The notes under the pieces: generated by a model
What the model was told of the DNA's origin: nothing
What the model saw: the letters and a program-made list of their open reading frames with translations, nothing else
Databases searched by the model: none
Position numbers and translations under genes: made by a program
DNA from: an uncultured Acidocella sp.
Lineage (GTDB): Bacteria > Pseudomonadota > Alphaproteobacteria > Acetobacterales > Acetobacteraceae
Assembly: GCF_946222605.1 (NCBI RefSeq)
Contig: NZ_CAMIIE010000008.1
Span: 1 to 64,000 of the forward strand
Direction of reading: 5' to 3'
Length of the DNA: 64,000 bases
In this document: positions 36,468 to 44,899 of the stretch, piece after piece
Position numbering within the stretch: position 1 is the stretch's first letter
Layout: each line of letters opens with the position of its first letter

Positions 36468-37139
36468 ATGACGTATCAGTTCGATTTCGGCGCCATCATC
36501 GGCTACTGGCCGATGATGCTCCACGGCATCGCCATCACCGCGGAACTGACGCTCTTTGGCACGCTGCTGGGGATCGCGGTCTCGGTGCTGGGCGGCTGGG
36601 CGCGCACCAGCGGCAAGCTCTGGCTCAATCTGCCGGTCACGGTCTATGTCGAGCTGATCCGCAACACGCCCTTCATCGTGCAGCTGTTTTTCATCTTCTT
36701 CGGGCTGCCGGCGCTGGGCCTGCGCTTGGATGCGGTGGATGCCTCGATCCTCGCCATGGTCGTCAATCTCGGCGCCTACGGCACCGAGATTGTCCGCGCC
36801 GGGCTGATCGCGACGCCACGCGGGCAGATCGAGGCCGGGGCCAGCCTTGGCCTCTCCAAGCCGCAGATTTTCTGGTATGTGGTGCTGGCCCCGTCCCTTG
36901 CGCGGATCTGGCCGGCGCTGGCCAGCCAGGTGGTGATCGTGATGCTGGGCTCCTCGGTCTGCTCGCAGATCAGCGTGCAGGAACTCACCTACGTCGCCTC
37001 CTATATCCAGTCCCGCAGCTTCCGGGCGTTTGAAGCCTATTTCGTCGTCACCGCCTTGTATCTGGTGTTGGCCCTGGCGCTGCGCCAGGCCTTGCTGCTG
37101 GCCGGGCGGCATCTCTTCAAGGGGGTGCAGGCGCGATGA
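36468..37139 (+). CDS. Polar amino-acid ABC transporter permease (system 1a)
   Basis: A 223-residue HisM/GltK-type permease with about five helices: YVELIRNTPFIVQLFFIFFGLP near the middle and the EAA loop EAGASLGLSKPQIFWYVVLA contacting the ATPase. Starts 9 nt after the binding-protein stop; the stop overlaps the next permease by 4 nt. Confidence 0.9.
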   Translation: MTYQFDFGAIIGYWPMMLHGIAITAELTLFGTLLGIAVSVLGGWARTSGKLWLNLPVTVYVELIRNTPFIVQLFFIFFGLPALGLRLDAVDASILAMVVNLGAYGTEIVRAGLIATPRGQIEAGASLGLSKPQIFWYVVLAPSLARIWPALASQVVIVMLGSSVCSQISVQELTYVASYIQSRSFRAFEAYFVVTALYLVLALALRQALLLAGRHLFKGVQAR

Positions 37140-37795
37140 TGGGCTTTACCACCTGGGATATTCTGCGCGGCCTGCTGCTGGCAACGCGCTGGACGCTGGC
37201 CCTCTCCGCCGGCGCATTTTTCGGCGGGGTGCTGGCCGGGCTCATCGTGCTGGTGCTGCGGGTACAGCCCAATCGCCGCCTGGCCTGGGTGGCGCGGATC
37301 TATATCGAAATCTTCCAGAGCACGCCGCTGCTGATGCAGCTCTTCCTGGCCTTCTTCGCCCCGGCTCTGTTCGGGCTCAACGTGCCGGCCTGGGCCGCCG
37401 CCTGGGTCGCGCTCTCGCTCTGGACCGGCGCCTTTCTCGCCGAGATCTGGCGCGGCAGTGTCGAGGCGGTGCCCGCCGGACAGTGGGAGGCGGGGGGCAG
37501 CCTTGGCATGTCCTATCTCGAGCAGCTGCGCCATATCATCCTGCCGCAGGCGCTGCGCATCGCCGCGGCTCCCAGCCTTGGCTTCATGGTGCAGGTGATC
37601 AAGGGCACGGCGCTGACCTCGATCATCGGCTTTGTCGAGCTGGAAAAGGCCGGCACCGCCATCACCAACGCCACCTTCCACCCGTTCACGGTCTATGGGC
37701 TGGTGGCGCTCATTTATTTCTGCCTCTGCTACCCGATCGCGCTGTGCAGAGGCTGGCTCGAACGGAGGCTCAATGCCGCTCATCTCGCTCACTGA
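37136..37795 (+). CDS. Polar amino-acid ABC transporter permease (system 1b)
   Basis: A 219-residue permease paralogous to the preceding one: IYIEIFQSTPLLMQLFLAFF and EAA loop EAGGSLGMSYLEQLRHIILP. Two different permeases per transporter is the usual heterodimeric arrangement. The 3' end overlaps the ATPase gene by 23 nt. Confidence 0.9.
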   Translation: MMGFTTWDILRGLLLATRWTLALSAGAFFGGVLAGLIVLVLRVQPNRRLAWVARIYIEIFQSTPLLMQLFLAFFAPALFGLNVPAWAAAWVALSLWTGAFLAEIWRGSVEAVPAGQWEAGGSLGMSYLEQLRHIILPQALRIAAAPSLGFMVQVIKGTALTSIIGFVELEKAGTAITNATFHPFTVYGLVALIYFCLCYPIALCRGWLERRLNAAHLAH

Positions 37796-38507
37796 AATCC
37801 ATAAAAGCTATGGCCAGAATGAGGTGCTGAAAGGCATCACGCTGGATATCGAGCCAGGCGAGGTGATCGCGCTCATCGGCAAGAGCGGCTCGGGCAAATC
37901 CACGCTGTTGCGCTGCATCAACGGGCTGGAGACCTACCAGCAGGGCAGCATCCGGGTCGCCGGCACCAGCGTCATGGAGAGCGCGGGGCAGTTGCGGCTG
38001 CTGCGCCAGAAGGTCGGCATGATCTTCCAGCAATTCAACCTGTTCCCGCACCTCAGCGTCGGGCGCAACGTGATGCTGGCGCCGATGGTGGTGAAGAAAA
38101 CCGGCAAGGGCGAGGCCGAGGCGCTGGCGCGGGAAATGCTCACCCGCGTCGGGCTCGGGCAGAAATTCGATGCCTATCCCGGCCAGCTTTCCGGCGGCCA
38201 GCAGCAGCGCGTCGCCATCGCCCGCGCGCTGGCGATGCAGCCGCTGGCGCTGCTATGCGATGAGATCACCTCGGCGCTGGATCCGGAGCTGGTGAACGAG
38301 GTGCTGGCGGTGGTGCGCGACCTGGCCGCGCAGGGCATGACGCTGGTGATGGTGACGCATGAGATGCGCTTCGCGCGTGAGGTCTGCCATCGCCTGGTGT
38401 TCATGCATCAGGGGCGGATTCATGAAAGCGGGCCGCCGGAGCAGGTTTTCACCGCGCCGCAAACGGCTGAGCTGCGGCAATTCATCGGCCAGCGCGACGC
38501 GGCGTAA
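37773..38507 (+). CDS. Polar amino-acid ABC transporter ATP-binding protein (system 1)
   Basis: A 244-residue ATPase of the HisP/GlnQ type: Walker A GKSGSGKST, Q-loop in IFQQFNLFPH, signature LSGGQQQR, Walker B LLCDEITSALD and switch His in MVTHEMRFA. The ATG at 37773 has GGAGG four nt upstream. The Walker B sequence has Ile-Thr where most relatives have Pro-Thr or Val-Thr, a minor variation. Last gene of the operon, ending at a strong double hairpin. Confidence 0.93.
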   Translation: MPLISLTEIHKSYGQNEVLKGITLDIEPGEVIALIGKSGSGKSTLLRCINGLETYQQGSIRVAGTSVMESAGQLRLLRQKVGMIFQQFNLFPHLSVGRNVMLAPMVVKKTGKGEAEALAREMLTRVGLGQKFDAYPGQLSGGQQQRVAIARALAMQPLALLCDEITSALDPELVNEVLAVVRDLAAQGMTLVMVTHEMRFAREVCHRLVFMHQGRIHESGPPEQVFTAPQTAELRQFIGQRDAA

Positions 38508-38523
38508 AGCGGCAGAATATTTG

Positions 38524-38587
38524 GGGCGTTGGCGCTATGTTGCCAACGCCCAAGCGTTTCCGCCCCTTTTTTGAAAAAAAGGGGCGG
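38524..38587. terminator. Double-hairpin terminator module between convergent genes
   Basis: Hairpin 1: GGGCGTTGGC (38524-38533) with GCCAACGCCC (38542-38551). Hairpin 2: CCGCCCCTTTTTT (38560-38572) with AAAAAAGGGGCGG (38575-38587), loop GA. It is followed by CCCCAAAAAACTTTTG, the flank shared by the whole module family. It ends both ABC operon 1 and the minus-strand YeeE gene. Confidence 0.8.
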
Positions 38588-38607
38588 CCCCAAAAAACTT
38601 TTGTAAA

Positions 38608-39825
38608 TCAGCAGGCGGTTTCTTTCGCCCGCGCCACCGGGGCCAGCGCGAAGAACGGCCGCAACCGCGTGCCCACGATGTTGCCGGTGAAGGCGCAGGC
38701 CAGCCACAGCCAGCCATGCACGCTGCCCGAGACAATCCCGCTGAAATACGAGCCGATATTGCACCCGAAGGCCAGCCGCGCCCCATAGCCCAGCAGCACC
38801 CCGCCGATCGCCGCCGCCAGCGCGGAGCGGAGAGGAACCCGCCACACCGGCTCGAACTTGCCCGCCAGCAGCGCCGCCGCGAACGCGCCCAGCATGATGC
38901 CGATATCCATCACCGAGGTGATGTCATGCGACACCGGCGCCGCCAGCAGCCCCGGCTGATGCGCGAAGAACGGCCAGGCGGCGACATTCACCCCCAAACC
39001 CTGCGCGATCTTCGCCCCCCACAGCGCGAAGGCCGAGGTGATGCCCCAGGGCCGCCCGGCCAGCGCCAGCGTGGCGAAATTCAGCACCGCCAGCGCCACC
39101 GCGCCCACCCACATCGACCACGGGCCGACCAGCCAGCGCGGCCCGCTCACCGGCGCCGGCGCATCATGCTCCAGCGCGCCATGGCGGCGCTTTTCCAGCC
39201 GCGCCGTCACCCAGGCGATGACCGCGAACAGCGTCAGATTGAGCAGGATCGCCGGTGCCAGCCCCAGATTCAGCACCAGCGAATAAGGCTTGAAGGCCGG
39301 CTGCGCCGCCCACCAGGGCAGCTGCAACGCGCCCAGCAGCGAGCCGACAATGAAGAAGGCCAGCGTGATGATCATCCGCGTGTTGCCGCCACCCACCGCG
39401 AACAGCGTGCCGGAGGCGCAGCCGCCGCCCAGTTGCATGCCGATGCCGAACAGGAAGGAGCCAACCGCCACGGAAACCCCGATCGGCGAGACATAGCCTA
39501 CCGCCGGATGGCCAAAAATATGCCCCGCCGCCAGCACCGGGAAAAACAGCAGCGTGCCCAGCGCCAGCATCAGCATCTGCGCGCGCAAACCAGCACCCCG
39601 GCGTTCCAGGATGAAGCGCCGCCAGGCGGAGGTGAAGCCGAACGAGGCGTGATACAGCGCTACACCCAGCAGCGCGCCGACCACCCAGAGGGCAGCCTGC
39701 TTATGGCTGACCGTCTGGTCGAGATAGATCAGGCCGGCGAGAAACAACAGCGCCGCCAGCACCAGACCGCGGCGCGGCGCGCCCGTGGTGAAGGCCGGAC
39801 GGGCAATGAGGGACGAATCGGACAT
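38608..39825 (-). CDS. YeeE/YedE-family sulfur-compound transporter
   Basis: A 405-residue, roughly ten-helix membrane protein with two YeeE/YedE halves. Each half has the conserved glycine-cysteine helix motif: GGGCASGTLFAVGGG and AFGCNIGSYFSGIVSGS, matching the cysteines that pass thiosulfate through in TsuA. Sulfur-compound uptake is therefore likely. ATG at 39825 chosen because GGAG lies upstream and it precedes the first helix; a far longer open frame is not family-like. No TusA-like gene accompanies it. Confidence 0.87.
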   Translation of the reverse strand: MSDSSLIARPAFTTGAPRRGLVLAALLFLAGLIYLDQTVSHKQAALWVVGALLGVALYHASFGFTSAWRRFILERRGAGLRAQMLMLALGTLLFFPVLAAGHIFGHPAVGYVSPIGVSVAVGSFLFGIGMQLGGGCASGTLFAVGGGNTRMIITLAFFIVGSLLGALQLPWWAAQPAFKPYSLVLNLGLAPAILLNLTLFAVIAWVTARLEKRRHGALEHDAPAPVSGPRWLVGPWSMWVGAVALAVLNFATLALAGRPWGITSAFALWGAKIAQGLGVNVAAWPFFAHQPGLLAAPVSHDITSVMDIGIMLGAFAAALLAGKFEPVWRVPLRSALAAAIGGVLLGYGARLAFGCNIGSYFSGIVSGSVHGWLWLACAFTGNIVGTRLRPFFALAPVARAKETAC

Positions 39826-40170
39826 TCGAAACCAAGCTCCAGGAGGCGCGGGGGAAGAAAAACGCGCCCGATCCCGTTCCATGAAGTCATTCGCCATGAA
39901 GATGCAATAAACCCGACAAAAATGGTGGGGATTGCCTATGGTATCAGCCATGCGCGGCGGTTTTCTTCTCTGTCGCCGCGGCGCCGCACAAAATGTTTTT
40001 GCCCTGGGACTGCCCAGACTCGCGGTGCGATTGCGGGCGCCGTGCCGCGTTATTGGGCAGCTTGTGCCCCCGGAAGATGAAGCCCCCCGAATAAGGGCTT
40101 TGCGCCGCGCGCAAATCTCGTTACCCTCCAACATGTTCTGGCGCCCGGCTGGCCTGGCTTCAATAAACGA
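39826..40170. promoter_or_regulatory. 345-bp divergent intergenic region
   Basis: Separates yeeE (minus) from ABC operon 2 (plus). Contains no supportable gene. GAATGGGGGTTTTC directly before the ATG at 40171 may serve as ribosome-binding site. An AT-richer part lies near 39892-39930 (AAGATGCAATAAACC, GACAAAAATGG). No dyad comparable to the operators of operon 1 was found. Confidence 0.35.
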
Positions 40171-40992
40171 ATGGGGGTTTTCATGAAATTCAAAGCATTT
40201 TTGCTCAGCGGCCTGGTCGCCGGGTTTGGCGCCGCCTATGCCGCCGCGCCGGCGCACGCGGATGAGCTGCAGGACATCAAGTCCAAGGGCGTGCTGGTGG
40301 TCGGCGTCAAGGCCGATTACCCGCCTTTCGGCTATCTGAGCCCGTCCGGCCAGAATATCGGCATCGAGCCGGACATGGCGGCCGACATCGCCAAGCGCCT
40401 GGGGGTCAAGGTCAAGTACGTCAATGTCGTCGCTGCGAACCGCATCCAGTTCCTGCAGCAGGGCAAGATCGATCTGCTGATCGCGACGATGAACGACACG
40501 CCCGAGCGCGCCAAGATCGTCGACATCATCCACCCGGATTACTACGCCTCCGGCTACAACCTGATGGTCGCCAAGACCGTGCCGCTGCATAGCTGGTCGC
40601 AGGTCAAGGGCGTGCCGGTCTGCGCCATTCAGGGCTCGTTCTACAACAAGGAAGTGGCGGAGAAATACGGCGCCGAGCTGGTCGCCTTCACCGGCGTCGC
40701 CGAGGCGCTGACGGCGTTGCATCAGGGCCGTTGCGACGCCTTCCTCTATGACGACACCGCCATCGAAGGCAAGCTGCAGGACCCGAACTGGAGCGGCTAC
40801 GACATGCCGCTGCCCTCTCAGGACGCGCAGCCCTGGGGCATGGCGATCAAGCAGGGCGAGCCGGCCTTCGAGAAATTCCTCTCCCAGACCGTGAGCGACT
40901 GGAACAAGACCGGCTATGTGCTGCAGCTGGAAACCAAGTACCATATCCAGCATTCCAAGTTCGCCGAGGATGCCCACAAGGCCGCCAAGTAA
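40171..40992 (+). CDS. Polar amino-acid ABC transporter, substrate-binding protein (system 2)
   Basis: A 273-residue SBP_bac_3 protein with a clear Sec signal peptide (KFKAFLLSGLVAGF...APAHA, cleavage before DELQ). GVLVVGVKADYPPFGYLSPSG and GIEPDMAADIAKRLGVKVKYV are the ligand-domain starts; an Asn-Arg-Ile-Gln patch follows at VAANRIQFLQQGKIDLL. It is distinct from system 1 (different length and spacing), so it arose as a separate transporter rather than by recent tandem duplication. Likely ligand an acidic or polar amino acid. Confidence 0.9.
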   Translation: MGVFMKFKAFLLSGLVAGFGAAYAAAPAHADELQDIKSKGVLVVGVKADYPPFGYLSPSGQNIGIEPDMAADIAKRLGVKVKYVNVVAANRIQFLQQGKIDLLIATMNDTPERAKIVDIIHPDYYASGYNLMVAKTVPLHSWSQVKGVPVCAIQGSFYNKEVAEKYGAELVAFTGVAEALTALHQGRCDAFLYDDTAIEGKLQDPNWSGYDMPLPSQDAQPWGMAIKQGEPAFEKFLSQTVSDWNKTGYVLQLETKYHIQHSKFAEDAHKAAK

Positions 40993-41002
40993 GCGCTAGA
41001 CT

Positions 41003-41758
41003 TTGAACGCCCTCGCCCCCATTGCCGACTGGTTCAGGCATCTCAACGCCACCACCGGCATCAATTTCACGGTCTTCTACGACCCGTTCGACGCCACGCG
41101 CTTCGTGCACGGTCTATGGGTGACGATTGAATTGTCGGTGGTCACCATCATCGCCTCGGTGCTGGTGGGGGTCATCGGCGCCTGGGGGCAGGGGGTGAAA
41201 TCCGCCTGGGTGCGGGGTGTGACGTGGAGCTATGTCGAGCTCTTCCGCAACACCCCGCCTCTGGTGCAGATCTACTTTTTCTTCTTCGGCCTGTCGGCGA
41301 TGCTGCCGCATTCCCACAACGCCTTTGGCATGGTGCAGCCGCTGATCGGCGGCTTCGCCTGGGCCAGCATCTCGCTCGCCCTCTATGCCGGCTCCTTCAA
41401 TGTCGAGATCTTCCGCTCCGGCATCGAGGCGATTCCGCATTCCATGCTCGAGGCGGCCGAGGCGCTGGGCTATACCCGCCGGCAGACCTATCTGAATGTC
41501 ATCCTGCCGCTGGGCCTGCGCATCTGCCTGCCGGCGCTGACCAATAATCTGGTCAATCTGATCAAGACCACGACGCTCGCCTACGCCATCGCGGTGCCCG
41601 AGCTGCTCTATGTCTCCAACCAGATCTGGTCGGATGCCGAGAACGTGCCGGAGATGATGATCCTGCTCTTCATCATCTACATCATCCTGGTCGGCATTCT
41701 GGTGGCGCTGATGCATTGGTGGGAACGGTCCTTGCGCCGTCCGGGGTTGGGCACATGA
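41003..41758 (+). CDS. Polar amino-acid ABC transporter permease (system 2a)
   Basis: A 251-residue permease with SYVELFRNTPPLVQIYFFFFG and the EAA loop EAAEALGYTRRQTYLNVILP. The only start that fits is TTG at 41003: an in-frame TAG lies at 40997-40999 and the next ATG is far inside the helices. No good Shine-Dalgarno precedes it; the binding-protein stop is 10 nt away, so reinitiation is plausible. Confidence 0.88.
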   Translation: MNALAPIADWFRHLNATTGINFTVFYDPFDATRFVHGLWVTIELSVVTIIASVLVGVIGAWGQGVKSAWVRGVTWSYVELFRNTPPLVQIYFFFFGLSAMLPHSHNAFGMVQPLIGGFAWASISLALYAGSFNVEIFRSGIEAIPHSMLEAAEALGYTRRQTYLNVILPLGLRICLPALTNNLVNLIKTTTLAYAIAVPELLYVSNQIWSDAENVPEMMILLFIIYIILVGILVALMHWWERSLRRPGLGT

Positions 41759-42609
41759 GCGATCTTCCGGTTTTCCCGAAACTGCCCGAGGCGCTGCGCC
41801 CGCGTGCGCGCGCCGGTTTGAGCTTCGCGCTGCCGCGCCTGACCATCTGGCACGGTTTCGGCCTCACCGTTCTGCTGCTGATCTGCGCCAGCGTCGCCCA
41901 GGCCGCCAATCCGGCGCCGCTGCAAAAGAGCATCCTCGCCACATTGGTGCAGTGGACGCCGCTGCTGCTGCGCGGCTTCCTGCTGAACATCGAAATCAGC
42001 TTCCTGTCGATGGCGATGGGCACGGTGCTGGGCATCGCGCTCGGCCTCGGGCTGGTGGCGCAGACCAAGACGCTGCGCCAGGTCAGCTGGGCGCTCACCC
42101 AGTTCTTCCGCAACGCCCCCTGGCTGGCGCTGCTGTTTTTCATGATCTATCTGCTGCCTTACCATATGCGCATCGGCGGGCTGCAGATCTCCTTGCCGGA
42201 CTGGCTGAAGGCGGTGATCGGGCTCGGCCTGCCGGTGATGGCGAATGTCGCCGAGATCGTCCGCGGCGGTGTCCGCTCCATCCATCCCGGCCAGTGGGAA
42301 GCCTCTGAATCGCTCGGCTTCACCCGCAACCAGCAGCTTTTCTCCATCATCCTGCCGCAGGCCTTCAAGCGCATGCTGCCGCCCTGGATGAATCTCTACG
42401 CCATCCTCACCACCAACACGACGCTGGCCTCCATCGTCGGGGTGAATGATGTCGTCACCCGCGCCGGCCAGGTGCTGGCCGCGGCGGGCAACAATCCCGG
42501 CCTGCTGGCACCGGTTTACGCTTACGTGCTGCTGCTCTTCTTCATCTATACTTACCCGGTCGCGATCGCGACACGGCGCCTGGAGCGCCGCACCAAGGTA
42601 CGGATCTGA
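41755..42609 (+). CDS. Polar amino-acid ABC transporter permease (system 2b)
   Basis: A 284-residue permease with an N-terminal extension carrying an additional hydrophobic segment (about residues 33-51), then ALTQFFRNAPWLALLFFMIYLLP and the EAA loop EASESLGFTRNQQLFSIILP. The ATG overlaps the stop of the previous gene (ATGA). Confidence 0.9.
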   Translation: MSDLPVFPKLPEALRPRARAGLSFALPRLTIWHGFGLTVLLLICASVAQAANPAPLQKSILATLVQWTPLLLRGFLLNIEISFLSMAMGTVLGIALGLGLVAQTKTLRQVSWALTQFFRNAPWLALLFFMIYLLPYHMRIGGLQISLPDWLKAVIGLGLPVMANVAEIVRGGVRSIHPGQWEASESLGFTRNQQLFSIILPQAFKRMLPPWMNLYAILTTNTTLASIVGVNDVVTRAGQVLAAAGNNPGLLAPVYAYVLLLFFIYTYPVAIATRRLERRTKVRI

Positions 42610-42612
42610 CCC

Positions 42613-43347
42613 ATGGCCGACGCTCTCCTCACCATCGAAAACCTGCATAAGCGCTTCGGCGATGTCGAAGTCATCAAGGGCGTGTCCTTGCAGGTGCCCA
42701 AGGGCAATGTCGCCTGTATCATCGGCCCGTCCGGCTCCGGCAAATCCACGCTGATTCGCTGCGTCAACGCGCTGGTGCCCTTCGAGCAGGGCAGCGTGAA
42801 GGTGCTGGGTATCGAGGTGAACGATCCGAAGCTGGATAAGCTGAAGCTGCGCCGGCATGTCGGCATGGTGTTCCAGCAATATAATCTCTTCCCGCACCGC
42901 ACCGCCCTGCAGAATGTGATGATGGCGCCGATGCAGGTGCTCAAGCGTCCGCGCGCCGAGGTGGAGGCGGAGGCCTACGCGCTGCTGAAGAAGGTGCGGC
43001 TGGAGGCCAAGGCGCATGCCTATCCCGGCGAGCTCTCAGGCGGCCAGCAGCAACGCGTCGCCATCGCCCGGTCGCTCGCCATGCGCCCGGATCTGATGCT
43101 GTTCGACGAGGTGACGGCCGCCTTGGATCCTGAGACGGTGGGTGAGGTGCTGATCACCATCCGCCAGCTCGCCGAAGAGGGGATGACCTGCGTGCTGGTG
43201 ACCCATGAGATGAATTTCGCCCGGGAAGTCGCCAACGAGGTCTATTTCACCGATCGCGGCGTCATCGTCGAACACGCCCCGCCGGCGCAATTCTTCGGCA
43301 ACCCGCAGGATGAGCGCACCCGCACCTTCCTGTCGCAGGTGCTGTAA
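42613..43347 (+). CDS. Polar amino-acid ABC transporter ATP-binding protein (system 2)
   Basis: A 244-residue ATPase: Walker A GPSGSGKST, Q-loop FQQYNLFPHR, signature LSGGQQQR, Walker B LMLFDEVTAALD, switch His in VTHEMNFA. Starts 3 nt after the second permease. Closes ABC operon 2. Confidence 0.93.
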   Translation: MADALLTIENLHKRFGDVEVIKGVSLQVPKGNVACIIGPSGSGKSTLIRCVNALVPFEQGSVKVLGIEVNDPKLDKLKLRRHVGMVFQQYNLFPHRTALQNVMMAPMQVLKRPRAEVEAEAYALLKKVRLEAKAHAYPGELSGGQQQRVAIARSLAMRPDLMLFDEVTAALDPETVGEVLITIRQLAEEGMTCVLVTHEMNFAREVANEVYFTDRGVIVEHAPPAQFFGNPQDERTRTFLSQVL

Positions 43348-43479
43348 CCGGCGCGCCGCCATTTCGTGACATCGCTCGCAGCTTGTTGCCCGGGCGCTGG
43401 CCTGGCGCGTAAGAAGGCGCCTGGGCACGAGCAGGAAAGGTGACGATGCGCGATTTTCGACCGACCATGGGCCTACGCG

Positions 43480-44022
43480 ATGTCTGAACCCCGCCATCAT
43501 AACGGCGCCAACCCGTTCCTGCGCGAATGGAGCCGGCTGCGCCATGTGTTCCGCGAAGCCTCGCCTTATGAGAGCTTCGAGCATGTGATCATTCTGGTGC
43601 TGACCGTGCTGATCATGGTGATCACCGCGGTGGCGACGGTCTCGCTGGTGCAGGATGTCTGGGGGCTGGTCTGGCAGGACCAGTTCAGCGCCAATAACAC
43701 GGTGGCCTTCCAGGACGTGTTCGGCAATATCTTCACCGTGATCATCGCGCTGGAGTTCAAAAGCTCGCTGCGCCTCACCTTTGTCGAGCGCAAGGAGGTG
43801 GTGCGCGGGCGCACCATCATGCTGATCGCGCTGCTGGCGGTGGCGCGGAAATTCATCATTCTGGACCTGCAATCGACCCCGCCGGCCGAATTGCTGGCCC
43901 TCTCCGCCGCCGCCTTGTCGTTGGGGGCGGTTTACTGGCTGATCCGCGAGCAGGATGTGCGCATCTTCATGCGCCGCGGGCAGCCGCCGGCCGAGGCAAC
44001 CACCCCGACGAAACCAGGATAG
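43480..44022 (+). CDS. PsiE-family membrane protein
   Basis: A 180-residue four-helix membrane protein of the phosphate-starvation-inducible PsiE family: YESFEHVIILVLTVLIMVIT, a VFGNIFTVIIALEFKSSL block, VARKFIILDL and LSLGAVYWLIRE. PsiE function is unknown. Separated by 132 bp from ABC operon 2, so probably separately transcribed. Confidence 0.82.
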   Translation: MSEPRHHNGANPFLREWSRLRHVFREASPYESFEHVIILVLTVLIMVITAVATVSLVQDVWGLVWQDQFSANNTVAFQDVFGNIFTVIIALEFKSSLRLTFVERKEVVRGRTIMLIALLAVARKFIILDLQSTPPAELLALSAAALSLGAVYWLIREQDVRIFMRRGQPPAEATTPTKPG

Positions 44023-44027
44023 GTTGC

Positions 44028-44160
44028 AAAAGTTTTTGGGGGTATGGGGAGTTTTTTCAAAAAGTCCCCATAAACGTTTGGGGTGGTGGCAACAAAGTCG
44101 CCACCACCCCGACCCTCTTTCGCCGCTTTTTTGTAAAAAAGCGGCACCAAAAAACTTTTA
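44028..44160. terminator. Three-hairpin bidirectional terminator module
   Basis: Flanked by GCAAAAGTTTTTGGGG on the left and its inverted form ACCAAAAAACTTTTA on the right. Inside are TGGGGAGTTTTT/AAAAAGTCCCCA, GGGGTGGTGGC/GCCACCACCCC and GCCGCTTTTTT/AAAAAAGCGGC hairpins. It fills the whole gap between the convergent PsiE and FAH-family genes, and the rightmost TTA is the FAH gene's stop codon. Confidence 0.8.
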
Positions 44161-44844
44161 GATGATTTTGGTCCGCAGCGTGCCGATTCCGGCGATCTCG
44201 CCTTCCACCATATCGCCCTTGACGATGGCCCCGACGCCCTCCGGCGTGCCGGTAAAGATCAAATCTCCCGGCGCCAGTGCCACAAACTTGGACAGCGTGG
44301 CGACAATATCCGGCACCGGCCAGATCTGATCCGCCAGATCCCCGTCCTGGCGCAGCTGGCCATTGACGCTGAGCGCGATCCGCCCCGCGGCCGGATGGCC
44401 GATTTCGCTGGCCGGGACGATGCTGCCGATCGGCGCCGAGGCGTCAAACCCCTTGCTCAGATCCCAAGGCCGGCGCATGCCCTTGGCCTCGTCCTGCAAA
44501 TCCCGCCGGGTCAGATCCACCCCGATGGAATAGCCGAACACATGACCCAGCGCCGCCGCCGGGGCGATATCCCGCCCGCCCTTGCCGATGGCGACCACCA
44601 GCTCGATCTCGTAATGCAGGTTCTTGGTCTCGCTCGGATAGGGCGTGTCCTTGCCCTCGGTCACCAGCGCATCGGCGGGTTTGGTGAAAAAGAAGGGCGG
44701 CTCGCGCGTCGGGTCATTGCCCATCTCGCGGGCATGGGCGGCATAGTTGCGGCCGACGCAGAAAATCCGGCGCACCGGGAAGGCGCGGCCGTCGCTCACC
44801 GGTACGGTGACCGGCGCCGGCGGGGGGAAAACGAACTCGGCCAT
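44158..44844 (-). CDS. Fumarylacetoacetate hydrolase-family protein
   Basis: A 228-residue single-domain FAH protein: FCVGRNYAAHAREMG, metal-binding Glu residues in HYEIELVVAIG, GYSIGVDLTRRDLQ and FTGTPEGVGAI. Short bacterial members act as acylpyruvases or oxaloacetate decarboxylases on 2-oxo acids with Mg2+. It lies 55 nt downstream of a 2-hydroxyacid dehydrogenase gene, suggesting joint 2-oxo acid metabolism. Confidence 0.9.
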   Translation of the reverse strand: MAEFVFPPPAPVTVPVSDGRAFPVRRIFCVGRNYAAHAREMGNDPTREPPFFFTKPADALVTEGKDTPYPSETKNLHYEIELVVAIGKGGRDIAPAAALGHVFGYSIGVDLTRRDLQDEAKGMRRPWDLSKGFDASAPIGSIVPASEIGHPAAGRIALSVNGQLRQDGDLADQIWPVPDIVATLSKFVALAPGDLIFTGTPEGVGAIVKGDMVEGEIAGIGTLRTKII

Positions 44845-44899
44845 GCTGATGGCTCCTTTTGGATGGGGGGCACGCGAGGCGCGGCATGCCCGTGCGCGT

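Noticed and set aside
38608..40977. A 789-codon open frame containing YeeE/YedE with a 384-residue N-terminal extension
   Set aside because: The extension lies antisense to the ABC binding-protein gene and crosses the divergent promoter region; its composition is typical of an antisense frame, and a suitable ATG with GGAG lies at 39825.
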